Of a stretch of 64,000 nucleotides of DNA, positions 28,534 through 36,331 are shown one piece after another (position 1 is the first letter of the stretch; each line of letters begins with the position of its first letter). Source of the DNA: Kutzneria kofuensis (GTDB taxonomy: Bacteria; Actinomycetota; Actinomycetes; Mycobacteriales; Pseudonocardiaceae); assembly GCF_014203355.1 (NCBI RefSeq), contig NZ_JACHIR010000002.1:248001-312000 (forward strand). Reading direction: 5' to 3'. The position numbers and the translations under genes are program-made. The notes beneath the pieces are model-generated. The model did not search any database. It saw only the letters and a list, made by a program, of their open reading frames with translations, and was not told where the DNA came from.

Positions 28534-29163
28534 ATGTCGGACTCATCCCTTACCGTGACCGCCGACGATGTCGAAAGCGTTGTGCGGCTGGCGGTTGAGA
28601 CGCTGGCCGGCGCGGGAGACGTCGATTGGGAGGCGAAGGCCGGGCAGCTGGAGTGGAGCTGCTGGGAGACGGCGGAGCACATCGCCGACAACCTGTTCTT
28701 CTACGCGGCGCACCTCGGACCCAAGGCTCCGTCGACGGAGCGGGCGGTGCCGTTCGCGTGGGCCCAGCACCGGCCCGGTGGCCCGGGACTGATCATCTTC
28801 GCGGACCGGAAGGCAGGCCCGGCGGGGTTGGTGCAGGTGGTGGAAGCGTGCGGGGCGCTGCTGGTGGCGATGGTGCGGACCACGCCGCCGGACGTTCGCG
28901 CGTACCACGACACGGGGGTGTTGGACACCGCCGGGTTCGCGGCGATGGCCGTCGCGGAAACGCTGCTGCACATGCACGACGTCGCCGAGGGGCTCGGGCT
29001 CGAATGGACGCCGCCGGCCCACGTGTGCGGGCGGGTGCTCGCGAGGTTCGTTCCTGACGCGCCAACGGACACGGACCGATGGGCAACCCTGCTGTGGGCG
29101 ACCGGGCGGGCGGAACTGCCGGGGCGGCCGCGGCTCACGGAATGGCAGTGGCACAACTCCTAG
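28534..29163 (+). CDS. DinB-like / mycothiol-dependent-isomerase N-terminal family protein
   Basis: A 209-residue helical protein of the DinB superfamily as found in actinobacteria. The signature is DVDWEAKAGQLEWSCWETAEHIADNLFFYAAHL, with later AMAVAETLLHMHDVAEGLGL, giving the His residues expected for a metal site. Many relatives are mycothiol-dependent transferases or are of unknown function. The ATG at 28534 (MSDSSLTV) is preferred to the one at 28504. It is divergent from the 4Fe-4S gene with 153 bp between starts. Confidence 0.8.
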   Translation: MSDSSLTVTADDVESVVRLAVETLAGAGDVDWEAKAGQLEWSCWETAEHIADNLFFYAAHLGPKAPSTERAVPFAWAQHRPGGPGLIIFADRKAGPAGLVQVVEACGALLVAMVRTTPPDVRAYHDTGVLDTAGFAAMAVAETLLHMHDVAEGLGLEWTPPAHVCGRVLARFVPDAPTDTDRWATLLWATGRAELPGRPRLTEWQWHNS

Positions 29164-29191
29164 CGGCGAGTCGTTTCCTGGGCTGACGCGG

Positions 29192-29275
29192 TCAGCTCGG
29201 GCCGCGGGACTCGGCCAGCTCCCACTCGCGGGGCTCGTGCGCCCAGCTGTCGAACAGGGGGCTGCGGCGGGCCTC
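29192..29275 (-). pseudogene. Unidentified gene fragment (C-terminal tail)
   Basis: Read leftward, 27 codons give a natural-looking C-terminus, EARRSPLFDSWAHEPREW and so on, ending at a TGA at 29192. It has no start and sits in a different frame from the LysR fragment it abuts, so it is the tail of a third, unidentified gene or a frameshifted continuation. Confidence 0.4.
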
Positions 29276-29276
29276 G

Positions 29277-29399
29277 CAGATCGCCGAGCTCGACGATGTC
29301 CTTCGCGGCCAACGGATGCTTCTCGGGCAACAGGACGGCGGTCGGGTCCGCCATGAACGCCGTGACGTGCACGTTCGGCGGCAGCGGGTGCTCGTAGCC
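29277..29399 (-). pseudogene. LysR-family regulator fragment
   Basis: Forty-one codons, without start or stop, encode part of a LysR effector-binding domain: NVHVTAFMADPTAVLLPEKH then PLAAKDIVELGDL. The motif in which AVLLPEKHPLA precedes the loading helix is typical of LysR proteins. It is broken at both ends, by a frame change at about 29276 and a junction at about 29400. Confidence 0.7.
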
Positions 29400-29401
29400 G
29401 C

Positions 29402-29524
29402 AACAGCGAGCTCGTCGGCGCCGAGCTGATCAACCTCGGCTACCGCAACGTCTACAAGTACCGCGAGGGAATCGAGGACTGGGTCACCGCGGGCCTGCCC
29501 ACGGAGAGCAGCCAGCCGGCTTGA
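29402..29524 (+). pseudogene. Rhodanese-domain C-terminal fragment
   Basis: Forty codons on the opposite strand encode the end of a rhodanese-like domain: SELVGAELINLGYRNVYKYR then EGIEDWVTAGLP, with a proper TGA at 29522-29524. The catalytic cysteine loop would lie upstream and is missing; the sequence jumps directly into the LysR fragment at about 29400. Confidence 0.75.
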
Positions 29525-29527
29525 TCG

Positions 29528-30868
29528 CTAGTGCGGCGCGACCAGGCGGTAGACGGCGCCGGCCTCGTCGTCGGTGATGTAGACGGCGTGGTCGGGGCCG
29601 ATGACGGCGGCGACCGGGCGGCCCCAACGAGAGCCGTCGGAAGCCTGGAAGCCGCCGACCAGGGTCTGCTGCGGCCCCAGGTTGCCGTTGGCCCACGGGA
29701 AGAAGGAGACCTCGGGGGCACGGGGTGGGGACGCGTTCCACGAGCCGTGCACGCCGACCAGGGCACCGTGGGCATAGCCGCCCGGGAGGCCGCCGTCGAC
29801 GAAGGACAGGCCCAAGGGAGCGGAGTGGCCGCCGAGGGTCTGCTCGACGCGGGGCAGGGTCGAGCAGTCGAGCAGGTGGCCGTCGGGGTTGGTCTCGACG
29901 TCAAGGGTGAAGGGGGCGTTGGAAGGGTTCTGGGAGCTGCCCTTGACGCCGGGGTTGGTGTCGGCGTCGGGGTTGCAGTAGGGCCAGCCGAGGTTGCGGC
30001 CCTGGGTGAGCTTGGCCAGGGGCTCGACGGGGTGGTCACGGACGTAGTCGGGGATCACCTGCCCCCGCGACGAGCCGGAGGCGTCGCCGTAGGGGCGGTC
30101 GAAGGGGTATTGGATGTTGTCGCGGTTGTTGACGGCGGTCCACACGGCGCCGTCGGGAGCGATGGCCAGGCCGGTCCCGTTGCGGACGCCGACGGCGAAG
30201 GGCGTGGGGGAACCGCCGCCGGGTGGGACGCGAAGGATGGAAGCCCGGGGCGGGGTGGCCTTGAGGTCCTCGGCGGAGATGTTGCCGGTGGAACCGACCG
30301 ACACGTAGACGGAGCCGTCCAGGCCCACGGCGACGCTCTTCAACGCGTGGGCGTACTTGCCGCCCAGCTCGGGGCTCCGGGCGTCGGGCAGGCCGACGAC
30401 GACCGGCCGCGGATCGGTGGCGGAGCCGGAAGCGTAGGAGTAGCTGTCCACGCGGTCACTCTGGGCGACGTACAGGGTGGAGCCGACGAACGCGAGACCG
30501 TGCGGCTGGTTCAGGCCCTTCAGCAGCACCGACTCCGTCGCCTGGCCCTGCCCGTTCGGCACGAGTCGAACAACGGTGCCGTTGGCCGGCACGGACACGA
30601 GCAGCGTGCCGCCCGGCGCCCACGCGGCGAGCCGGGCCGACGGAACCCGGGCGAACACCGCCATCGTCCAGCCACTGGGCACGAGCACCTGCCGCGCCTC
30701 GTCCAGCGGCGCACCGCCCATGCCCGCCGGCACCGTGAGGGGCACCGGCACCAGTCCGGCCGGTACGGCGGCCGAGGGCGCGGGGCCGCCACCCGCGCCG
30801 GCAGCGGTGCAGGCGCTGACCAGCAGGGTCGCGGCCAGTGCCAGTACGGCGACGCGTCGGATAGTCAT
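29528..30868 (-). CDS. Secreted PQQ-type sugar (sorbosone) dehydrogenase-like lipoprotein
   Basis: A 446-residue exported protein with a lipobox ending at C20 (LVSAC) and a six-bladed propeller of the soluble glucose/L-sorbosone dehydrogenase class. Diagnostic strings include LNQPHGLAFVGSTLYVAQSDRV, VGVRNGTGLAIAPDGAVWTAVN, GRNLGWPYCNPD and the C-terminal YITDDEAGAVYRL. Family members oxidise sugars with PQQ at the cell surface, but many actinobacterial copies have no proven cofactor. The ATG at 30868 gives the signal peptide. It stands alone, adjacent to the gene-remnant patch. Confidence 0.85.
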   Translation of the reverse strand: MTIRRVAVLALAATLLVSACTAAGAGGGPAPSAAVPAGLVPVPLTVPAGMGGAPLDEARQVLVPSGWTMAVFARVPSARLAAWAPGGTLLVSVPANGTVVRLVPNGQGQATESVLLKGLNQPHGLAFVGSTLYVAQSDRVDSYSYASGSATDPRPVVVGLPDARSPELGGKYAHALKSVAVGLDGSVYVSVGSTGNISAEDLKATPPRASILRVPPGGGSPTPFAVGVRNGTGLAIAPDGAVWTAVNNRDNIQYPFDRPYGDASGSSRGQVIPDYVRDHPVEPLAKLTQGRNLGWPYCNPDADTNPGVKGSSQNPSNAPFTLDVETNPDGHLLDCSTLPRVEQTLGGHSAPLGLSFVDGGLPGGYAHGALVGVHGSWNASPPRAPEVSFFPWANGNLGPQQTLVGGFQASDGSRWGRPVAAVIGPDHAVYITDDEAGAVYRLVAPH

Positions 30869-30984
30869 GCCGGCCCTTCGACGTCGGTGGGCTGTCACCC
30901 CCGATAGTGGCACTTGAACAACCCCCGCGACGACCTCGCCGAGGGCCGTGATCACGCCGGAGCGGCGCGGATCGTCCGGCGGGG

Positions 30985-31596
30985 TCAGGAAGATCGAGCG
31001 GGGCGAGCCTCGACGAAGGCGCCGGCCCGGGCGGCCAGGAACGCGGCGTGGGCGGCCCGATCGGCGGCCGGCTCGTCCGGCACCTGGCCGGTGATCAGCA
31101 GCTCGTAGTACAGCGGCGCCGACACGGCTCGGATCACCGCCTTGGCGTCGCTGCCGGCCGGCAGCTCGCCGCGGTCGATCGCGGCGACGACGCAGGGGGC
31201 CCACTCGTCGACACGGGTGCGGTAGAAGCCCCGCAGCGCGGTCGCCGCCTGCTCGTCCCAGGTCGCGGCGGCGATGACGGCCTTGAACAGAGCGCCCTGA
31301 CGCTCGTCGGCCAGCGTGCGTTGCACCAGCCGCGCATTGGCGCGCAGGTCCTCGGCCAGGTCACCGGTGTCGGCACGGGGCGACGACTGCTCGGCCATGT
31401 CGAGGAGCAGATCGGTGACCAGCGCGATGGCCGTTCCCCAGCGCCGGTACACCGTGGTCCGCCCCACCTCGGCCCGGCGCGCGACCTCGGCCAGGTCCAG
31501 CTGGGCAAAGCCCCGCTCCGCCACCAGGTCGCCGGCGGCGCGGAGGACGTCCGCGCGCACCCGAGCCGTCCGGCCGCCCGGCCGACTGACCGCCAT
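30985..31596 (-). CDS. TetR-family transcriptional regulator
   Basis: A 203-residue TetR protein. The N-terminal DNA-binding domain reads RADVLRAAGDLVAERGFAQL then EVARRAEVGRTTVYRRWGT, followed by a helical ligand-binding domain of the TetR_C-16-like type (ARLVQRTLADERQGALFKAV). It is divergent from the aldo/keto reductase with 69 bp between starts and is probably its repressor and its own. The effector is unknown. Confidence 0.9.
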   Translation of the reverse strand: MAVSRPGGRTARVRADVLRAAGDLVAERGFAQLDLAEVARRAEVGRTTVYRRWGTAIALVTDLLLDMAEQSSPRADTGDLAEDLRANARLVQRTLADERQGALFKAVIAAATWDEQAATALRGFYRTRVDEWAPCVVAAIDRGELPAGSDAKAVIRAVSAPLYYELLITGQVPDEPAADRAAHAAFLAARAGAFVEARPARSS

Positions 31597-31611
31597 AACG
31601 GTACTCCAGTC

Positions 31612-31639
31612 CCCTTAACGTGCTACGGTGCTAACGGGA
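31612..31639. promoter_or_regulatory. Imperfect inverted repeat between tetR and aldo/keto reductase
   Basis: The stretch from CCCCTTAACG to GCTAACGGG has arms CCC-TTA-C and G-TAA-GGG around a central TGCTACGGT that repeats TGCTA. It lies in the 69-bp divergent promoter, where a TetR dimer would be expected to bind. Confidence 0.45.
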
Positions 31640-31665
31640 CCACAATACCGATAGGGGTGGATGGC

Positions 31666-32697
31666 ATGGAGTACCGCAGGCTCGGCGCGTCGGGACTACA
31701 GGTGCCGGCGCTGAGTTTCGGGGCCGGCACGTTCGGCGGGCGCGGCCCGCTGTTCGGGGCGTGGGGCGACGCCGACGCGAAGGCGGCCCGGCGGCTGGTG
31801 GACATCTGTCTGGACAACGGGGTCACGATGTTCGACACCGCCGACGTGTACTCCGACGGGGAGTCCGAACGGGTGCTCGGCGCCGCCGTCAGGGGCCGGC
31901 GGGACGCGGTGTTGTTGTCCACCAAGGCGAGCCTGCCCACCGGGGACGGCCCGAACGACGCCGGCTCGTCCCGGTCCCGGCTCATCCGCGCCGTCGAGTC
32001 CGCGCTGCGCCGCCTGGACACCGACTACCTCGACCTGTTCCAGCTGCACGCCTTCGACGCCGGCACACCGGTCGAAGAGGTGCTCGACACGCTGCACGAC
32101 CTGGTGCGCGCCGGCAAGGTCCGCTACCTCGGCGTGTCCAACTTCGCCGGCTGGCAGCTGATGAAGTCGCTGGCGCTGGCCGACGAGCACCATCATCCGC
32201 GCTACGTCGCGCACCAGGTGTACTACTCGCTCGTCGGCCGCGACTACGAGTGGGAGCTCATGCCGCTGGGTCGCGACCAGGGCGTCGGCGCGCTGGTGTG
32301 GAGCCCGCTCGGCTGGGGTCGGCTCACCGGCCGGGTGCGCCGCGGCCGGCCGCTGCCCGAGAACAGTCGCCTACACGCCACCGCCGACTTCGGCCCGCCC
32401 GTGGACGACGAACTGCTGTACGACGTCGTGGACGTGCTCGACGAGATCGCCGCCGAGACCGGCCGGGCCGTGCCGCAGATCGCCATCAACTGGCTGCTCA
32501 CCCGCCCGACCGTCGCCTCGGTGATCATCGGCGCCCGGAACGAGGACCAGCTGCGGCAGAACCTCGGCGCGGTCGGCTGGCGACTCGGCGACGACCAGAT
32601 CGCCCGACTCGACGCGGCGAGCGCCCGGACCGCCCCCTACCCGTACTTCCCGTATCACCGGCAGGAGGGATTCGCCCGCCTCAACCCGACGGCCTAA
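31666..32697 (+). CDS. Aldo/keto reductase
   Basis: A 343-residue NADPH-dependent oxidoreductase of the (beta/alpha)8 aldo/keto reductase family. The catalytic tetrad is intact: D57 and Y62 (FDTADVYSDG), K87 (STKASL) and H128 (LFQLHAF). The C-terminal cofactor loop is VASVIIGARNEDQLRQNLGA. The ATG at 31666 (MEYRRLGASGL) is the standard family start. Regulated by the divergent TetR protein by inference; the carbonyl substrate is unknown. Confidence 0.93.
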   Translation: MEYRRLGASGLQVPALSFGAGTFGGRGPLFGAWGDADAKAARRLVDICLDNGVTMFDTADVYSDGESERVLGAAVRGRRDAVLLSTKASLPTGDGPNDAGSSRSRLIRAVESALRRLDTDYLDLFQLHAFDAGTPVEEVLDTLHDLVRAGKVRYLGVSNFAGWQLMKSLALADEHHHPRYVAHQVYYSLVGRDYEWELMPLGRDQGVGALVWSPLGWGRLTGRVRRGRPLPENSRLHATADFGPPVDDELLYDVVDVLDEIAAETGRAVPQIAINWLLTRPTVASVIIGARNEDQLRQNLGAVGWRLGDDQIARLDAASARTAPYPYFPYHRQEGFARLNPTA

Positions 32698-32865
32698 CAG
32701 AGCAGGCCGCAGTCCCCCGTCGGGTGGTCGAGTGGTCCGAGCAAATCCGGCGACTCCGACGCCGACATGGCTCAGATCAACGGATTCGGCGGGAGCGATC
32801 ACGGCATCGGCCGGAGCGAAGGACACTCATCGATCCACAAGGGACAGTCGATCGACTGCGGACGA

Positions 32866-32940
32866 TTGACACGAAGGTCCGATCAATCATACCCTCGCGG
32901 GCGTAATGGACGCCTGAAAGCGCCCATACATCCGATGTAT
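32866..32940 (+). promoter_or_regulatory. Promoter with operator palindrome ATACATC-C-GATGTAT
   Basis: A perfect -35 TTGACA at 32866-32871 is followed at 17 bp by ATACCC (32889-32894), a weak -10. The perfect 7-bp inverted repeat ATACATCCGATGTAT at 32926-32940 lies about 25-40 bases after the expected start, where a bound repressor would block transcription of the secreted fucosidase-like gene. The regulator family is not certain; no candidate gene adjoins. Confidence 0.6.
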
Positions 32941-33042
32941 CGGCCACTATCCGCCGCGTGGCCGTCGACGACGGGCGACCCGGTCGCGCGCCGCCGACCC
33001 AGGTCGAGGCTGTGACTCACACGCGATCGTGGGAGGTCCACC

Positions 33043-33105
33043 ATGGCGGAGCCCCTGCACGGACGACGTCGCCATGGCCGACCCCGAAATCGACGGCGGC
33101 GATGA
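33043..33105 (+). CDS. Possible arginine-rich leader peptide (20 aa)
   Basis: A 20-codon ORF starts at an ATG preceded by GGGAGG at six bases, the best ribosome site in the leader, and stops 44 bases before the main gene. Nine of 20 residues are arginine (MAEPLHGRRRHGRPRNRRRR). In GC-rich DNA, arginine-rich frames arise by chance, so this may be fortuitous; the strong ribosome site is the only positive evidence. Confidence 0.25.
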   Translation: MAEPLHGRRRHGRPRNRRRR

Positions 33106-33149
33106 CACCATCGCCGCCCGGTCTTCACCTCAGCGACGAGAAGGAAGCC

Positions 33150-35342
33150 ATGCGAAGAAGTTGGGGCAAGCGACTGCTCGCCTACGGAGCCGCGATGGTC
33201 GTCGCGGCGGGGCTGGTGGCGGCGGCGACGCCGTCGGTGGCACACGCCGAGCTGCAGGACCCGCGCCAGGCGTTCCTGCGCGCCTCCCAGGCGGGCCTGT
33301 TCCTGCACTGGGGCGAGCGAACGGCGCCCGCGCACACGGACTGCAACGCCTGGGAGTCCGATGTCACGAAGGGCGGCTGGAGCGCCGACTACTGGGTCAC
33401 CGAGGCGAAGAAGCTGCACACGCAGTACATCGTGCTCGCGACGTTCCACAGTAGACTCGGCTACGCGCGGCCATGGCCGTCGGCGATCCCGGGCAGCTGC
33501 CACACCAAGCGCGACTTCCTCGGCGAGCTGATCGCGGCCACGAAGAAGGCCGGGATGAAGACCATCCTCTACATGACCGACGACCCGCAGTGGTCGAGCG
33601 AGGGCCTGCCGTCCGGCAAGAGCTGGCTGGACTCCAAGGGCTTCTCCGGCTACGCCGGCCACAACGTCGACCTGACCAGCCGCGACGGGTTCGGCGAGTT
33701 CAGCTACGACAACTTCCTCGAGGTCATGGACCGCTATCCCGACCTCGGCGGGTTCTGGATCGACAACGACAACCAGTACTGGCTGGACCACAAGCTGTAC
33801 GAGCAGATCCGCCAGCGCCGGCCGAGCTTCACGCTGAGCAACAACAACGAAGACACGCCGATCATGGACATGGTCAGCAACGAGCAGAAGACCGGCATGA
33901 CGCCGTCCTACGACTACCCGCAGGCGGTGTGGACCGCGGCGCCGCGGCTGGTCGAGGCCGACTACAAACTGCCGGACACCGGCTCCTGGTGGTACACCGG
34001 CACCGACTCGACGGTGAACACCGCGCTCAACGTCGGACGCTACATCGCCAACTCCGGCTCGTCGATCAAGTCGCTCATGGACGAGACCGCGATGGTCAAC
34101 GGCAAGTTCCCCAGCCACCAGCTGGACTACAACAACTTCCTCGACGGCTACCTCGACCAGATCTGGGGCTCGATCGACGGGACCGAGGGCGGCGGCTACA
34201 TGTACGGCGGCCTGCAACCCGGCTTCTGGAACGACGGCTCGCACGGCGTCACCACGATCAGCAAGACCAACCCGGACCTGCAGTTCGTCCACGTGCTCAC
34301 CAAGCCATCGGGCTCGACACTGCGGTTGCGGGACAACGGGTACCAGGTGACGCGGGTGACCAACTTCCGCACCGGCGCCGCCGTCGACTTCTCTCAGGGC
34401 AACGGTTACCTGACGCTGAACGGGATCTCCGGCTGGGACAAGTACGACACGGTGTTCCGGGTGGAGACCCACGGCCGGGCGGGCATCTACCCGGCGTCGT
34501 CGTACACGATGAGCGCCTCCGCGTCGGCCAGCGGGCACGCCGCTTCCGCCGCGGCCGACGGCAACTACCTGACCTACTGGGACAACAAGAAGACCCTGCC
34601 GGTGTCGCTGACCTACGACCTCGGTTCGTCCAAGCGGGTGCAGTACCTCGGGATCAACCAGCGCGAGGACTCGGTCAGCTACGCCCGGTCCAGCACCGAG
34701 CAGTCGGCCCGCATCCGCGACTACAAGGTCTACGTCTCCGCCAACGGCAGCGACTGGGGCAACCCGGTGGCCAAGGGCACGCTGCCCAGCCACCGCGGCG
34801 TGCAGTTCATCGACGTGCCGGCGGCCAACGCCCGCTACGTGAAGCTGGAGGTGGACAGCACCTGGGCGGCGTCCAGCGACTCCACCCACGCCAAGCTGCT
34901 GCGGATCGACGACTCGTGGATCGGCTCCGACTACGTGGGCGCCGCCACGCCGCCGCCGTCGGGCAACCGGTACGAGGCGGAGGACGCCACCTGCCAGGGC
35001 ACGATCGACTCCGATCACGCCGGGTTCTCGGGAACCGGCTTCTGCAACACCACGAATGCCACCGGTTCCTACGCGGAGTGGACGGGCGTGCAGGCCGACG
35101 CGGACGGGAACGCCACGGTGAAGTTCCACTACGCCAACGGAACGACGACGGATCGGACGGCGTCACTGACCGTCGACGGGACGGCCGCGGGCACGTTGTC
35201 CTTCCCGCCCACGGCGTCGTGGGACACCTGGGACGACGCCACCGCGACCGTGAAGGTCAACAGCGGGTCGAACACGATCCGCCTCACCTCGACCAACACG
35301 GGCGGCACACCCAACCTCGATTACCTCGAGGTGACTCAGTAG
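33150..35342 (+). CDS. Secreted GH29-like alpha-L-fucosidase with F5/8C and CBM35-type modules
   Basis: A 730-residue exported multidomain glycosidase. The signal peptide ends at AHA (residue 33). A GH29-type barrel spans about 35-445 (AGLFLHWGE; LGGFWIDNDNQYW, where the Asp of FWID is the expected nucleophile). A discoidin/F5-8C (CBM32-like) domain covers about 450-600 (SAAADGNYLTYWDNKKTLPV), and after a PPPSG linker a CBM6/35 module covers about 605-730 (RYEAEDATCQGTI to GTPNLDYLEV). The modules suggest attack on insoluble plant or microbial polysaccharide outside the cell. The ATG follows AGAAGGAA. It is distinct from the cytoplasmic GH29 at 6451. Confidence 0.85.
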   Translation: MRRSWGKRLLAYGAAMVVAAGLVAAATPSVAHAELQDPRQAFLRASQAGLFLHWGERTAPAHTDCNAWESDVTKGGWSADYWVTEAKKLHTQYIVLATFHSRLGYARPWPSAIPGSCHTKRDFLGELIAATKKAGMKTILYMTDDPQWSSEGLPSGKSWLDSKGFSGYAGHNVDLTSRDGFGEFSYDNFLEVMDRYPDLGGFWIDNDNQYWLDHKLYEQIRQRRPSFTLSNNNEDTPIMDMVSNEQKTGMTPSYDYPQAVWTAAPRLVEADYKLPDTGSWWYTGTDSTVNTALNVGRYIANSGSSIKSLMDETAMVNGKFPSHQLDYNNFLDGYLDQIWGSIDGTEGGGYMYGGLQPGFWNDGSHGVTTISKTNPDLQFVHVLTKPSGSTLRLRDNGYQVTRVTNFRTGAAVDFSQGNGYLTLNGISGWDKYDTVFRVETHGRAGIYPASSYTMSASASASGHAASAAADGNYLTYWDNKKTLPVSLTYDLGSSKRVQYLGINQREDSVSYARSSTEQSARIRDYKVYVSANGSDWGNPVAKGTLPSHRGVQFIDVPAANARYVKLEVDSTWAASSDSTHAKLLRIDDSWIGSDYVGAATPPPSGNRYEAEDATCQGTIDSDHAGFSGTGFCNTTNATGSYAEWTGVQADADGNATVKFHYANGTTTDRTASLTVDGTAAGTLSFPPTASWDTWDDATATVKVNSGSNTIRLTSTNTGGTPNLDYLEVTQ

Positions 35343-35345
35343 ATG

Positions 35346-35383
35346 ACACTGGTGGCCCTCGGACTCGCGAGGGCCACCAGTGT
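35346..35383. terminator. Bidirectional terminator
   Basis: A perfect 16-bp stem ACACTGGTGGCCCTCG / CGAGGGCCACCAGTGT with a 6-base loop lies between the convergent GH29-CBM gene and the TolB-like gene, 3 bases from each end. TCTT follows on the plus strand. Confidence 0.85.
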
Positions 35384-35386
35384 TCT

Positions 35387-36331
35387 TCACCCCGTGACGG
35401 CCGGAGTGGCGGCATCCCCGGCCAGCCGACGGGGAGCTCCGGAGCCATCGGCCGGAACCGCCCACACGGCGTTGTCCAGTCCATACAGGACAGTGTGATC
35501 GTCCTGCCACAGCGCCTGGTCGTCCACGCTGCGCCTCTCGGCGAGTTCGGTCTCGCGCATCGTCGCCAGGTCGAGGACGGACAGCCGCCAGACGCCGTCG
35601 CCGACCTTCTTCTTGAACGCCACCCGCGTGCCGTCCGGGGACAGCGACGGGCATTCGACGTTCTCGCGCAGGGCTTTCCCGTGGAAGTGCGCGTAGTCGC
35701 CCTCGACGAGGTACGTCTTGCCCTTGCTGCCGAGCGTGGCGTAGAACCGGTTGCCGTCGGCGGCGAAGGTGATGCCCCAGTAGTTGACGTCCGGCGCGAA
35801 GTACCGGCTGCCGTCGACGAGCACCGGCAGCTCCTCGATCGTCTTGACCAGGCTTCCGGTGTCCACTTCGTACACTCCGGCCCGCGTGGAGAATCCCGTG
35901 GCGGCATAGGAGTCCCCGGTGACGAACACCGTCCAGTAGACGAGCTTGCCGTCCGGGGACACCCGGGCGCGGCTCGGCGTGCCGGGCAGGGTCTCGGTGT
36001 GTCGGACGTTGAGGTGGTCGTCGAGGACGAGGACGTCGGTCTCGACCGGGAGCGTGCCCGGCCGCGCGGCCAGGCACACCGCCGTCTGCTTCGCCACCGC
36101 GAACCGGTCGCACTTGAGACCGCTGAGCTTCGGCTTCGCGCCCGGGTCGGTGAGCGGAACCGAGGCGATGCGGCCGGTGGAGACGTTGCGGTACAGCAGC
36201 TGGCCGTGGGCGAGGGTGAGCTGGGCCGCCGGCACGGCCTCCGCGGCGTCGGGCCGGGCGCTGACGGTGTACGTGACGGCCGCGGCGGCCAGCACCACCG
36301 TGCCGGTCAGGGCGAGAACGAGTTTCTTCAT
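35387..36331 (-). CDS. Exported TolB-like beta-propeller protein
   Basis: A 314-residue protein with an N-terminal signal or anchor helix (MKKLVLALTGTVVLAAAAVTY) and WD40-like/TolB repeats: SRARVSPDGKLVYWTVF, GITFAADGNRFYATLG and CPSLSPDGTRVAFKKKVGDG. Such propellers usually bind partners rather than catalyse. The ATG at 36331 overlaps the MFS stop (ATGA), placing it last in an operon with the transporter and a phosphoesterase. The role is unknown; a surface protein linked to the transporter is possible. Confidence 0.8.
   Translation of the reverse strand: MKKLVLALTGTVVLAAAAVTYTVSARPDAAEAVPAAQLTLAHGQLLYRNVSTGRIASVPLTDPGAKPKLSGLKCDRFAVAKQTAVCLAARPGTLPVETDVLVLDDHLNVRHTETLPGTPSRARVSPDGKLVYWTVFVTGDSYAATGFSTRAGVYEVDTGSLVKTIEELPVLVDGSRYFAPDVNYWGITFAADGNRFYATLGSKGKTYLVEGDYAHFHGKALRENVECPSLSPDGTRVAFKKKVGDGVWRLSVLDLATMRETELAERRSVDDQALWQDDHTVLYGLDNAVWAVPADGSGAPRRLAGDAATPAVTG

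Larger units (their letters stand above)
32698..33149. other. 452-bp intergenic region and 5' leader of the GH29-CBM gene
   Basis: No supported long gene. From about 32750 the DNA is less GC-rich than its surroundings. It holds a promoter with an adjacent palindrome and a short upstream ORF, both listed separately. The predicted transcript start near 32902 implies a leader of about 250 bases. Confidence 0.6.

Noticed and set aside
32883-35129. 748-codon open frame antisense to the GH29-CBM gene
   Set aside because: Mirror frame; the plus strand has signal peptide, catalytic and binding domains.
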